DNA from: Clostridiales bacterium UBA6114
Lineage (GTDB): Bacteria > Bacillota > Clostridia > Oscillospirales > Butyricicoccaceae
Direction of reading: 5' to 3'
NCBI GenBank assembly: GCA_002423435.1
Contig: DIWE01000021.1
Coordinates: 473-64,472 of the forward strand
DNA length: 64,000 bases
The position numbers and the translations under genes are program-made. Shown one piece after another: positions 32,758 to 41,765 of the stretch (position 1 is its first letter; each line of letters begins with the position of its first letter). Under the pieces are notes generated by a model. That model worked only from the letters and a program-made list of their open reading frames with translations, was not told the DNA's origin and ran no database searches.

Positions 32758-35700
32758 ATGATGGAATATTGCAGAAAACGTCTCCTTCCGCTGCTGCTGG
32801 CGCTTTTTATGGTGCTGGAGCTTTCTCCGCGCACCGTCGCCGTCGGTGAAGGCAGGCTCACGATCGAGGGGAGGGAGGTAAAGCTGCCCTCGTCCGGCGG
32901 CGTGACCTATGAATATACGGATATGGAGGATTCCCGCTGGTGGCTTTCCTGCATGGACGGAGAATATACGCTGACCCTGATAAACGCCGAGTTTAAGGAG
33001 GGCATCGTCTCAACGCTTAATAGCCTTGTAATCTGTGTGCCCGAGGGCACGTACAGCACCATATTCTCGAGCGGCAATTGCATTAACGCCGGGGGCAGCC
33101 TGCGCATCACCGGCGGAGGAAGCCTTTCGGTCAGCAGTAACGCGACGGAAAGCTATGTGACGGTCTACGCCGCGGACAGTCTTGCGGTCAGCGGCGCGAA
33201 GCTCGATGTAAACGGCCGGTCGAGCACCGGCGTGTGGGGCGGCGCGGTTTCCATCGTGGACAGCGCCGTGACGGTCAACGTGAGTTATGGCGGCAGCGCC
33301 GAATGCGCCGGCATTTTCGGCGGCAGGCTATCGGTTTCCGGCTCCGACGTCGCCGTGAGCGTAAGCGGCGAAGCGGTCGCGCGGGCGATATACAGCGGCT
33401 CCGGCCTCACCATATCCGACTCCGATGTCGTTGCCAACGCGTCGGCCGCAAGCGGCGGCGTGGGCATCGCGGTGCAGAACGGGCTTTCCATAAGCGGCGG
33501 CGCCGTAAGCGCATCCGCAAGCTCCAAGAGCGTCTGCGCCGTCGGCATAGACAGCTGGAGCAAGAGCTTGAGCCTTACCGTGGCAAGGGGCAGCATAACG
33601 GCGGAGGGCTTTTGTACCGACGCGGCCCGAAGCTACGCCTACGGCATACGCACGCACCTTTTGTATGCCGCCGGCGGCACCATAACCGCCAGCGGAACCG
33701 ACGGCGGTATCGCGGCGGGCAGCAGCAAATCCGACGGCATCACGCTGGGCGACTCGGTCGGCATCTATGAGGGCGGAAGCATCATCCCGGCGGACAACGG
33801 CTCCAATTATTTTAAAACCTTCGCCAAGGATAAGAGCAGCCTCTCCTTCCTCGACTCGGGGTATGTGACCGGCGGAGCCTCGCCGGTGGTCTTGAAGTCC
33901 GCCCTCTCGGCGCTCGCCATAACGGGCGAGCCGCGGGTGGGCAAGCTTCTTACGGCCGCCCTCACCCCCGCCGGGGCCGACGCCGAATATAGCTGGTACA
34001 GAAGCGACACGATTTCAAACACCGCCGGCACGGCGATCCAAAACGCCACCGGCGCCTCCTACACCCTGTCCGGCGACGACCTGGGTAAATACGTTTACTG
34101 CAGGGCCTCCGGCACCGGCGGTTTTGAAGGCTCCGTTGTCTCAGGCTGCACCGGCAGAATAGAGCCGTCCAAAGGCCGGCCGCTTGTCTCCGCTACCCTT
34201 TCCGGTACGGCTCAGGCCGGAAATATTCTCACCGCCGCCGTCGAGCCCGCCGGGGCTTCCGCCTCATACCGCTGGTTTCGAAGCGGCGGCCCGGACGAAG
34301 AGGGAAGCGCCATCGAGGGGGCGGAGTCTAAAGAATACGCCCTTACGGCGCAGGACGTGGGTATGTATGTTTACTGTGCCGCTTACGGAAGCGGCGATTA
34401 TACCGGCGCGGTGTATTCGGCTGCCGCAGGGGCGGTGGAGGCGGCGCCGGAGGAGGAGGTTCCGACCCTCGTGTACGTCCCGCTGGACAACCGCACCGTT
34501 AACGTCGACAGAGTGGTCTATGAGGCGGAATCGGCGGGTTTTCGCGTTGTGATGCCCGACGAGGACCTGTATGCAACCCGCCTCGACGGGCAGCCCCGCA
34601 ATTCAAACGGCACCGGCTTCGGCGACGGCAAGGCGCTTCTTGCGTGGATACAGAAAATGGACGCAAATGCGGATTATTTTGTGCTCTCGCTGGACCAGCT
34701 TCTTTCGGGCGGCCTTGTCAATTCCCGCGTCATGTATAACACCGATCTCTCGGAGGAATACGCAATAATCGACGCTTTGGTGGAGCTTTCAAAGAACAAC
34801 CATGTGTACATAGCCGACACCGTGGCCCGGCTCGCCACCTGCACCGTGGGCTATAAGGGCGGAGACACGGAGGACTACAGCTACCTGCGCTCTTACAATA
34901 TTCAGGTGAGGGCGCCCCTTTCGGGTGGACAGCTCACCGTGGACAACATTATCGCGGGCTATGCAAAGGACGAAAAGGGAAGAAAGCTCGCCGTAAAATC
35001 CAATTACGCCGAGCTTGTGCGCAGAACCCTTCTCGTGCGCGAAAGGAAGCTGCGGCTTATCGATTATATACTGGACCAGGACAGCCAGGGAGAAATGACC
35101 TATTTTATCGGCGTCGACGATTCCAATTCCCGACCCACCGTGCAGACCAACGAAATAAGCTACATCCGCAATGCGCTCGGCGGCCGGGGAACGATTTATT
35201 CCGGCACGGACGAGCTGGGAATGATGGCGGTACTGCGGCTGATGATAGATTACTACGGCAGCAGCGTCAAGGCTAAAGCGGTCTATTTCGGCGGCACGGA
35301 GGATTCGGCCTCCGGCTCCGCCTATGATATTGAAACGATCCGGGAAAACGTAAAGCAGCATTTAGACAGCGTGGGCGTGGAGATGACGGACGGAAAAGAC
35401 GCGGATCTCGAGATCGTCGTGCTGACCTCTCCCGCGAAATCGACCATGAACGTAAAGTACATCACCCAAATGCTCGACTATATAAATGGCAATATCGCGT
35501 CGGGCGTGCCGACGATCGTCATAAACCCTGTGCCCGACACCTACGGCAACAACTTCGAGTACCGCATGATACGGGAATGCGAAACGAGCATGTTCCTCGC
35601 CTACAGCAGCTGGGGGACGGTGGGCAATGCGATAGGGCTCGCCGTGGGCAACGGCGTTTCCCGCTATCTTTATCTGCAGAGTCGAAGCGAAAGCAGCGAC

Positions 35701-36852
35701 GAGGCGGACGACGCCTTCCTCAAGGGCCTGGTGTTTTCCCTCGAAAAAGACATCAGCTATATAAGGGGCGGCGGCAAGTCCCTGTTTACCGAGTACCTCG
35801 CCGCTCGCGGCTGGAGAACAGACAATTTCTATGTAAACGAAAAGCAGGCTTTGCAGGTCGCCTCCGACCTGGAACGGCTTTTGAAAAACTCGGAATACAA
35901 CGTGACCGTAAACGATATACTCGCTAACCTGCGCAGCCGCAGGTATCTCAAGGGCCTTCACGGAGAGTGCGGCGTCATTGGCGGGATAGAGCTCTCAAAT
36001 TACTCCGCGCCCTTCTGCCGCACCAATGAAATACGCTTTGACATAAGGATCGGGCTGAGCGACATCACGATAAACGGTTTCGGCGGCAACGTGACGGTAA
36101 CGCTGCCCTATACCCCCGCCGAGGGCGAGGTCGTCTACGGCTTGAGCGTCTATTACCAGGACAAATCCGGCACAGTGCGGAAGATCCCCTGTGAGTACGA
36201 CCCCTTAAGGGGCTGCGTGGTATTTACGGTCAGCGATCTGTCCGGCATATTCTTAAGCAGCATGAGCTTTAGCGTCGAGACGGCACAGGCATTGTACGCC
36301 GACGTTTCCGCGGATTCATGGTATTACCGGAACGTGCTCTACGTGAGTGGTAAAGGGCTTATGAACGGGACCGGCGCCAAAACCTTCGGCCCGCAAAATC
36401 CCATGACCCGCGCCATGCTGCTTTCCGCCCTCTACCGTATCGCCTCGCCTGAAATTTCAGGGGACTTCAAAAGCCCGTTTTCCGATGTTTCCCCGGACGA
36501 CTGGTATTATGAAGAGGCGCTGTGGGCGTATCAAAGCGGCATCGCTACGGGCCGCACCAATGGAAGCCTGGGCGCCGGGAACGGCGTGACCCGTGAGGAA
36601 GCGGCCGTGCTTATGTACCGCTTTGCCGCATACTTAAAGGAGGATATGTCGCTGTCCGGCAATCGGCTTTTGGACTTTAAGGACGGAGCCGGGGCCTCGG
36701 AATATGCCCGCACCGCGCTGGAATGGGCCGTGGAACGGGGCATCCTGTCGGGCATGCCGGATAGGATGCTTTCCCCGAAAGGCATCGTCACGAGGGCGCA
36801 GACGGCGGCAATGCTCCAGCGGCTCTGCGGCGTTGTGAACAAAGACGCTTAG
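32758..36852 (+). CDS. Surface protein: Ig-like domains, DUF4127 and three SLH repeats
   Basis: Exported 1364-residue modular protein. In order: signal peptide (1-28); a serine/glycine-rich beta-helix-like region (about 60-385) with repeated ISGG/VSGS turns; two Ig-like modules (about 385-560; YSWYRSD and YRWFRSG, each ending KYVYC or MYVYC); a DUF4127 domain from about 567 (LVYVPLDNRTVN, DQLLSGGLVNSR, FIGVDDSN) to about 1090; and three SLH domains (about 1180-1364; YADVSADSWYY, FSDVSPDDWYYEEA, EYARTALEWAVERG). DUF4127 proteins are usually stand-alone and of unknown function, with a fold suggesting a hydrolase or sugar-modifying enzyme. Here the domain is displayed on the cell wall. AAAGGAA lies 12 bp before the ATG, slightly far. 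Confidence 0.85.
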   Translation: MMEYCRKRLLPLLLALFMVLELSPRTVAVGEGRLTIEGREVKLPSSGGVTYEYTDMEDSRWWLSCMDGEYTLTLINAEFKEGIVSTLNSLVICVPEGTYSTIFSSGNCINAGGSLRITGGGSLSVSSNATESYVTVYAADSLAVSGAKLDVNGRSSTGVWGGAVSIVDSAVTVNVSYGGSAECAGIFGGRLSVSGSDVAVSVSGEAVARAIYSGSGLTISDSDVVANASAASGGVGIAVQNGLSISGGAVSASASSKSVCAVGIDSWSKSLSLTVARGSITAEGFCTDAARSYAYGIRTHLLYAAGGTITASGTDGGIAAGSSKSDGITLGDSVGIYEGGSIIPADNGSNYFKTFAKDKSSLSFLDSGYVTGGASPVVLKSALSALAITGEPRVGKLLTAALTPAGADAEYSWYRSDTISNTAGTAIQNATGASYTLSGDDLGKYVYCRASGTGGFEGSVVSGCTGRIEPSKGRPLVSATLSGTAQAGNILTAAVEPAGASASYRWFRSGGPDEEGSAIEGAESKEYALTAQDVGMYVYCAAYGSGDYTGAVYSAAAGAVEAAPEEEVPTLVYVPLDNRTVNVDRVVYEAESAGFRVVMPDEDLYATRLDGQPRNSNGTGFGDGKALLAWIQKMDANADYFVLSLDQLLSGGLVNSRVMYNTDLSEEYAIIDALVELSKNNHVYIADTVARLATCTVGYKGGDTEDYSYLRSYNIQVRAPLSGGQLTVDNIIAGYAKDEKGRKLAVKSNYAELVRRTLLVRERKLRLIDYILDQDSQGEMTYFIGVDDSNSRPTVQTNEISYIRNALGGRGTIYSGTDELGMMAVLRLMIDYYGSSVKAKAVYFGGTEDSASGSAYDIETIRENVKQHLDSVGVEMTDGKDADLEIVVLTSPAKSTMNVKYITQMLDYINGNIASGVPTIVINPVPDTYGNNFEYRMIRECETSMFLAYSSWGTVGNAIGLAVGNGVSRYLYLQSRSESSDEADDAFLKGLVFSLEKDISYIRGGGKSLFTEYLAARGWRTDNFYVNEKQALQVASDLERLLKNSEYNVTVNDILANLRSRRYLKGLHGECGVIGGIELSNYSAPFCRTNEIRFDIRIGLSDITINGFGGNVTVTLPYTPAEGEVVYGLSVYYQDKSGTVRKIPCEYDPLRGCVVFTVSDLSGIFLSSMSFSVETAQALYADVSADSWYYRNVLYVSGKGLMNGTGAKTFGPQNPMTRAMLLSALYRIASPEISGDFKSPFSDVSPDDWYYEEALWAYQSGIATGRTNGSLGAGNGVTREEAAVLMYRFAAYLKEDMSLSGNRLLDFKDGAGASEYARTALEWAVERGILSGMPDRMLSPKGIVTRAQTAAMLQRLCGVVNKDA

Positions 36853-36873
36853 AAAAACAAAATACGCATAATA

Positions 36874-36917
36874 AAAACAGGCATCTCAACAAAAAAACTT
36901 GAGTTGCCTGTTTTTAT
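36874..36917. terminator. Bidirectional terminator between convergent genes
   Basis: AAAACAGGCATCTCAA pairs with TTGAGTTGCCTGTTTT, one mismatch, ending in a T-run on both strands. It serves the SLH gene and the second lacI gene. Confidence 0.85.
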
Positions 36918-36978
36918 TTAAGAGAGAAATATCGGCATTGAGCTAAAATAAGGGGATAACGCCGGAAATGCTTGGGGA

Positions 36979-38016
36979 TCAATAGCGTTCGGTGGATTTC
37001 CTGAGCACATAACTGGGCGTCAGAACGATCTTTTGCCTCTCCGCCTCTCCGCCTTTCTCGATCCGCTCGACTATGAGCTGACCGGCAGCCGTTGCAAGCT
37101 CGCGGATAGGCGGATATATTGCCGAGATGCCGGGATTCATAACCGACGACCAGTTCCACATGTCGAAGCCGCAGACGCCGATCTGGTAGGGAATGGAGAT
37201 GTCCTGATTTTTTAACCCCGCGAGCACGAACTGAAGCGTGATGGAGGTGTCTGCAAAGATGACCTTTCGTCCGGGCGAAGGCTCGGCCATAATTTTGGAA
37301 AGCTCGATATGGATGTCTCTGTACGCATTCTCGCTCCGTTCGTCAAAATAATGGACGAACTTGCTGCCGTCGATATTTTTGCTCTTCATATAATTAAGAA
37401 AGCTCTGAAGGCGCGGAACGTTGGTGCTGACCGGGTTTGAGTAGCCGGTCATCCAATAAATCTGCTCATACCCGTTGCTTTCAATCCGCTTAAGTAATTC
37501 CATGATAACCGAATAATTGTCGACGTACACCATGTCATAAGGCCAATCCTCGGTGTAACGGTCATACATCACAATGGGCGTGCCCTGCTCCACAATGCTC
37601 TTATAGACATTGATGTCGGTGTTGCTGCGCCGCAGCAATATGCCGCTTACTTGCTGACTGATACACGAGTGCAGGCATTCCAGCTCCTTTTCAGGGCTGT
37701 TTAAGGTATTGTAGATGACAAAGCTGTACCCCAATTTCTCCAATGTCTCGCTCAGCCCTCCGAGATGCACGGAAGCAAAGGGCCCGAACAGATCGGAGTA
37801 CACGATGCCGATCAGCTTGTGCCTTTTTGTTTTCAGGCTGCGCGCCAAAAGATTGGGATGGTAGTCCTCCTTCCGGATGACCTCTTCGATCCGCAGCTTT
37901 GTATTTTCAGACATGTACTCATAGTGTCCGTTGAGATAACGAGAAACCGTCGCTTTTGAAACCTTGGCTTTCTGAGCGATATCGTTGATTGTGGTGCTCG
38001 TTTTTTTCGTTTTCAT
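36979..38016 (-). CDS. LacI-family transcriptional regulator (second)
   Basis: DNA-binding regulator of 345 residues from the methionine encoded at 38016. It has a clear helix-turn-helix (TTINDIAQKAKVSKATVSRY, about 8-27), hinge region (NLLARSLKTKRHKLIGIV) and periplasmic-binding-protein-like effector domain with GILLRRS and VCGFDMWNW motifs. The longer in-frame start at 38037 is rejected because GAAAGGG lies 8 bp before 38016. It faces the divergent GalB-like operon across a 535-bp spacer containing three near-identical CG-centred operators, so it probably represses that operon. The effector is likely one of its carboxylic-acid substrates or products. Confidence 0.9.
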   Translation of the reverse strand: MKTKKTSTTINDIAQKAKVSKATVSRYLNGHYEYMSENTKLRIEEVIRKEDYHPNLLARSLKTKRHKLIGIVYSDLFGPFASVHLGGLSETLEKLGYSFVIYNTLNSPEKELECLHSCISQQVSGILLRRSNTDINVYKSIVEQGTPIVMYDRYTEDWPYDMVYVDNYSVIMELLKRIESNGYEQIYWMTGYSNPVSTNVPRLQSFLNYMKSKNIDGSKFVHYFDERSENAYRDIHIELSKIMAEPSPGRKVIFADTSITLQFVLAGLKNQDISIPYQIGVCGFDMWNWSSVMNPGISAIYPPIRELATAAGQLIVERIEKGGEAERQKIVLTPSYVLRKSTERY

Positions 38017-38088
38017 GTGCAATGCCCTTTCTTCCATATTGTGTCAATCAAATTATATAAGATTCACCCCGTTATGTCAACGTTTAAC

Positions 38089-38443
38089 GAAACCGATTTC
38101 TAATATTGCGGAAGTATCCTGATTTATAGTGCCCTGGAATCTGGCCGACTACAAATCAATCGGCGAATTTCATAAGTTCAGTTCAATCGATTGGTACAAT
38201 TTTACATATTGACAAACGATGATTGACGATGTTAAAATTAATTTACAGAAAATGCCAAATATTATTATGCAATTGAGAAACCGATTACTAAAACCGCAAT
38301 GAAGGATTAAATCGATAATAGATTACATATCATTTTTGTAGGATCAAATCTCAAGAATCCAGTTATTTATCGCTTGTTCCATAATAAATATGGCAAATAT
38401 CTGATTTCGGGCAATCAATGTTTTTTAATACGAAACCGTTTTC
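38089..38443. promoter_or_regulatory. Three repeated LacI operators and a promoter
   Basis: Three copies of the operator GAAACCG(A/T)TT(T/A)C followed by TAATA/TAAAA occur at 38089-38100, 38277-38288 and 38432-38443. All fit the LacI-family core AA-N-CG-N-TT. A sigma-A-like promoter TTGACA (38209-38214), 18-bp spacer, TAAAAT (38233-38238) lies 38 bp before the second copy and points to the GalB-like operon. Wide spacing (188 and 155 bp) allows looping repression. No gene is present from 38017 to 38551. Confidence 0.65.
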
Positions 38444-38551
38444 TAATACCGCTCCGATTTGAACGTTCTGGGATCCGAACAAGTTAAAGCATAAAGCGGC
38501 CGGCAAAACCGGAACTTATGTATTATGATTTTTGAAGGAGGCATTCAAAAA

Positions 38552-39280
38552 ATGAAGGAGAAGATGATGGTAATAGCCGCGCATGTGGGCGACTTTGTGT
38601 GGCGCAGCGGCGGCGTGATTGCCAGATATGTCCGGGAAGGGCATGACGTCAAGGTCCTCGTCTGTTCTTACGGACTGCGCGGAGAAGCGCAGGACTACTG
38701 GAAAAGGGAGGGCGCCAATACGGAGGAAGGCCTTAAAATCAGGCGTTCGGAAGGCGAAAAGGCGGCGGAGATCCTCGGCGTCGGCCATATTGAGTTCCTG
38801 GAATGGTCGGATTATCCCATGGTGATCGACAGAGAGCGAAACGAGCTTCTCGCCCATAAGATCAGGGAATTTCGCCCCACCTTCATCGTGACGCACGACA
38901 GATATGACGCGTTCAACGCCGACCACAATACGGTGTCCGCCGCCGTCGTCTCAGCCTGTGCCACCGCGTCGGGCAGCGGCTTTTTAGACGGACTGCCGTG
39001 CGCCCAGCGCAGGACGCCTATATTCGGCTATGAGCCGCACGCCACCGAGGAGTGCAACTTCCATCCGATGCTCTACGTAGACATCTCGGACGATTTTGAG
39101 ACCAAGCTGAAAGCGATGAACGTCTACGAGCTTCAGCAGTTCATGATCGAGTCGTATGTCGTCAAAGCCAAAATCCGCGCGGCGGAAGCCAACACGCTGG
39201 CCGGCAGAAGCGGCTACAAATACGCCGAGGCGTTTACCGTCTACAATCCGATTGCGTCATTCGGGAAGTTCGTATATTAA
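38552..39280 (+). CDS. galB: PIG-L-fold protein, probable GalB-like 4-oxalomesaconate hydratase
   Basis: PIG-L/LmbE-fold metal protein, 242 residues. The metal-binding motif, normally H-P-D-D, reads His11-Val-Gly-Asp14, so the first histidine and last aspartate remain but the general-base aspartate of deacetylases is glycine. The other ligand, His125, lies in NADHNTV. From memory, the GalB branch (4-oxalomesaconate hydratases of gallate degradation) shares the AH..DFVWR-GG signature seen here (AAHVGDFVWRSGG). The next gene is an RraA/LigK-like aldolase, the enzyme that follows GalB in that pathway. I start at 38552, 10 bp after GAAGGAGG. The substrate could be another unsaturated tricarboxylate. 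Confidence 0.7.
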   Translation: MKEKMMVIAAHVGDFVWRSGGVIARYVREGHDVKVLVCSYGLRGEAQDYWKREGANTEEGLKIRRSEGEKAAEILGVGHIEFLEWSDYPMVIDRERNELLAHKIREFRPTFIVTHDRYDAFNADHNTVSAAVVSACATASGSGFLDGLPCAQRRTPIFGYEPHATEECNFHPMLYVDISDDFETKLKAMNVYELQQFMIESYVVKAKIRAAEANTLAGRSGYKYAEAFTVYNPIASFGKFVY

Positions 39281-39355
39281 AGGCCGTTAAGACGTCGGGT
39301 ATTTACGCGTTATATAAACCTGCATAAATTCAAATTGAACAGGAGATAGAGCTAA

Positions 39356-40033
39356 ATGGCAAACTTGGGATTTCAGATTCATACGGAGATTAACCGCCCT
39401 GACAGAGCGTTGATCGAAGCCTTCAGCGGCATTCCGGTGGCGAATATTGCCGATAATTTAAACAGGATCTGCTGTGTGGACAGTAGCATCCGTCCGTATA
39501 ACAAGGCGCCGCTTCTCGGCTGCGCGTTTACCGTCAGAGCAACGATGGGTGATAACCTCTTGTTCCACAAAGCGCTGGACATGGCCAAACCGGGCGACGT
39601 ATTGGTCATTGCGGGGGGCGGAACGCTTAAACGCTCCTACTGCGGCGCGATTATGGCGTCCTACGCCAAATCGCTTGGACTCGCCGGCTTTATGATTGAC
39701 GGCTGCATTCGCGACGTGGAGGAGATCGGCAAAATGGATTTCCCGGTATATGCCAAGGGCGTAATGCCGGACGGCCCGTATAAGAACGGCCCCGGCGAAA
39801 TCAACGTCCCCGTTTCGTTTGCGGGTCAGGTGATCTGCCCGGGGGATATACTCGTCGGCGACCAGGACGGCGTTGTGGTTATACGCCCGACGGAAGCTGA
39901 GGAGGTCTTGGAGAAGGCAAAAAAACAGCTTGAATCGGAAAACGTCACGCTCGCGGGCATTGCGGCGGGCAAAGGACTCCCGAGGCCCTGGGTTGAAAAG
40001 CTGCTTTCCGAAAAAGGCGTGGATATTATCTGA
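39356..40033 (+). CDS. RraA/LigK-like hydroxy-oxo-acid aldolase
   Basis: RraA-fold class II aldolase, 225 residues, of the 4-hydroxy-4-methyl-2-oxoglutarate / 4-carboxy-4-hydroxy-2-oxoadipate aldolase group. Characteristic segments: LLGCAFTVRATMGDN (about 53-67), GDVLVIAGGGTLKRSYCG (about 80-97), FMIDGCIRDVEEI with Arg119-Asp120 as the metal/substrate pair, and GDILVGDQDGVVVI (about 161-174). The product of a GalB-type hydratase is the substrate of this enzyme class, which yields pyruvate plus oxaloacetate or pyruvate. It sits 75 bp after the GalB-like gene with GGAGA upstream, and before a tricarboxylate transporter. It is not the RNase E inhibitor RraA, whose partner is absent in most Gram-positives. 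Confidence 0.8.
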   Translation: MANLGFQIHTEINRPDRALIEAFSGIPVANIADNLNRICCVDSSIRPYNKAPLLGCAFTVRATMGDNLLFHKALDMAKPGDVLVIAGGGTLKRSYCGAIMASYAKSLGLAGFMIDGCIRDVEEIGKMDFPVYAKGVMPDGPYKNGPGEINVPVSFAGQVICPGDILVGDQDGVVVIRPTEAEEVLEKAKKQLESENVTLAGIAAGKGLPRPWVEKLLSEKGVDII

Positions 40034-40110
40034 AGCGAGCTTCACCGATTTCCTTTGATGAATCGCCCGTTCGCATAATTTATTGCTGATGAGAGAGGGG
40101 ATTCCACAAA

Positions 40111-41136
40111 ATGAAGAAGTTTGCACTTTTACTTACAATTGCTCTGCTTGTTGCGTTTTCCTCCTGCGCCACCGCTGAAACAGGAGAGGCCCCCGGCAGT
40201 GCTCCCGGCGCCCAAACCTCGGCCGCGGCCGATTTCCCGCAGAAAACCATTCGCATTCTTGTCCCTTACGGCGCGGGCGGAAATACCGATCTAAACGCCC
40301 GGATCATCGCGGATATCGCCACCCAGAACGGCTATATTCCAAACGGCCATGCCATGATCGTCACCGACCTCCCCGGCGCCAACACAATGAATGCAATCCA
40401 GGCGCTGCTCGACGCCGATCCGGACGGCTACACCATTATGCTCCACCAGACCTCTTTGCTCGCCCAGTACAACCTTGGCAACATTAAGTATACTTACACC
40501 GACTTTGCCCCGATCGCCCAGGTTTTCGAAAGCCCGCTGATGCACGCGGCCGTTGCCGACGCCCCTTACGGCACCTTGGAGGAATGCATAGCCTATGCGA
40601 GGGAGCACCCCGGCGAAATAAGATGGGCTCACACCGGCGCCGGCCAGTCCTCCTTCCTCGCCTGCGAAGCGCTTTGGAGCAACTATCACGGCGAAGATAT
40701 TCACAATCTGTTCAAGATCCTTGCCTACACCGGCGGCTCCGACAGCTCCGCCGCGCAGCTCGGCGGCGACGTTGATATCAGAACCGGCTCGGCTCTCGAC
40801 GTCATGCAGTATGTCGATTCGGGCGATATCAAATTGCTCGCGATCTCGGGGTCCGAGCGCCTGGGCCTCGCGCCCGATATCCCGTGCTATAAGGACCTCG
40901 GCCTTGAAGAGAATTTTGCGATTCATCAGGGCTTCTTCGCCAGAAAGGAGGTCCCGGCCGAAATCATCCAGACTCTCCGGGACATTATCTTCAAAGCGGT
41001 CGACGACCCCGCATACCAGGAATTCTGCGATAAAAACGGCGGTTTCAAACGCCGCAAAACCGGCGAAGAGTACGCGGCGACGCTTGAAAAGGTCGACGTG
41101 GTCGTAAAACAAATCTGCGAAAACGCAAAAACCTGA
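40111..41136 (+). CDS. tctC: Tripartite tricarboxylate transporter receptor TctC
   Basis: Extracytoplasmic lipoprotein receptor of the TTT family (Bug/TctC), 341 residues. The lipobox is FSSC with cysteine at residue 19, followed by a Gly/Ala/Ser linker. The mature domain begins FPQKTIRILVPYGAGGNTDLNARI, the family signature that contacts the carboxylate through backbone and water, and includes VTDLPGANTMNAIQALLDADPDGYTIML. Members bind citrate, tartrate, terephthalate and similar acids. The first enzymes of the operon suggest a branched oxo/hydroxy tricarboxylate or its relative. AGAGGG lies 10 bp before the ATG. An attenuator-like structure separates it from tctB. Confidence 0.9.
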   Translation: MKKFALLLTIALLVAFSSCATAETGEAPGSAPGAQTSAAADFPQKTIRILVPYGAGGNTDLNARIIADIATQNGYIPNGHAMIVTDLPGANTMNAIQALLDADPDGYTIMLHQTSLLAQYNLGNIKYTYTDFAPIAQVFESPLMHAAVADAPYGTLEECIAYAREHPGEIRWAHTGAGQSSFLACEALWSNYHGEDIHNLFKILAYTGGSDSSAAQLGGDVDIRTGSALDVMQYVDSGDIKLLAISGSERLGLAPDIPCYKDLGLEENFAIHQGFFARKEVPAEIIQTLRDIIFKAVDDPAYQEFCDKNGGFKRRKTGEEYAATLEKVDVVVKQICENAKT

Positions 41137-41154
41137 TCCGCGGCTTGTAGATCG

Positions 41155-41218
41155 GAGGGGCGTTTAATGGGTTTTTATTAACCGCCCCTCCTCGGCATCA
41201 TCGCGAGGGCGTTTTTTT
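41155..41218 (+). promoter_or_regulatory. Attenuator-like alternative hairpins between tctC and tctB
   Basis: CGCCCCTC at 41183-41190 can pair with GAGGGGCG at 41155-41162 (a long stem extended by TTAAT/ATTAA) or with GAGGGCG at 41205-41211. The second hairpin is followed by seven T residues (41212-41218), a typical terminator. The two pairings exclude each other, as terminator and antiterminator. Confidence 0.6.
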
Positions 41219-41254
41219 ATTGTCGGATCATTCTCTGAGTTAGGAGGGCGCAAA

Positions 41255-41749
41255 TTGAAAAAGGCAGGAAATTTACACGAAAATATTTTCGTAGCCGCTG
41301 TATTTGCCGTCGGGGCCGCCGTTTTTTGCGGCAATACGGGTCTGAGATATGCAATGACCGAGCCTTTGACTCCGGGGGGCTATGGCAAGGGCGTCGCCGT
41401 TTTGCTTTGCGCGGCTTGTGTTGCGCGCTTGATTTGGATCAATTTCATCGAACCGGCGAACCATGCGGCGCAAGCCGCCGACGCGAACAAAAGCGAGTTT
41501 CAGATAAAAGAAAAGTTTTTGATCATTTCCCAGATGCTTCTGATGATCTTATACGCTTATGGGATAACAAAAATCGGGTATTTTACCTCCACCTACATCT
41601 ATAGCTTTATCTCGGTTATGCTCCTGACCAACAGCAGAACATGGAAATCGGTACTGATATACGCCGTCGGGCTTATCGCCTTTTGTTACTGCCTTTACCT
41701 GGGTTATGGCGTCTTCAAGGTCATGATGCCGAATACCCCGTTGATTTAA
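41255..41749 (+). CDS. tctB: Tripartite tricarboxylate transporter small permease TctB
   Basis: Four-helix small membrane subunit, 164 residues: helices at about 10-27 (NIFVAAVFAVGAAVFCG), 43-60, 85-105 and 125-150. Starts with TTG at 41255, 7 bp after GGAGGG, encoding MKKAGNLHENIFV. The TGLRY..TEPLTPGGYGKG loop is usual for TctB. It lies 16 bp before tctA with which it forms the transport channel. The upstream T-run of the attenuator ends 36 bp before the start. Confidence 0.8.
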   Translation: MKKAGNLHENIFVAAVFAVGAAVFCGNTGLRYAMTEPLTPGGYGKGVAVLLCAACVARLIWINFIEPANHAAQAADANKSEFQIKEKFLIISQMLLMILYAYGITKIGYFTSTYIYSFISVMLLTNSRTWKSVLIYAVGLIAFCYCLYLGYGVFKVMMPNTPLI

Positions 41750-41765
41750 GGAGGGCTTTTCAGAT

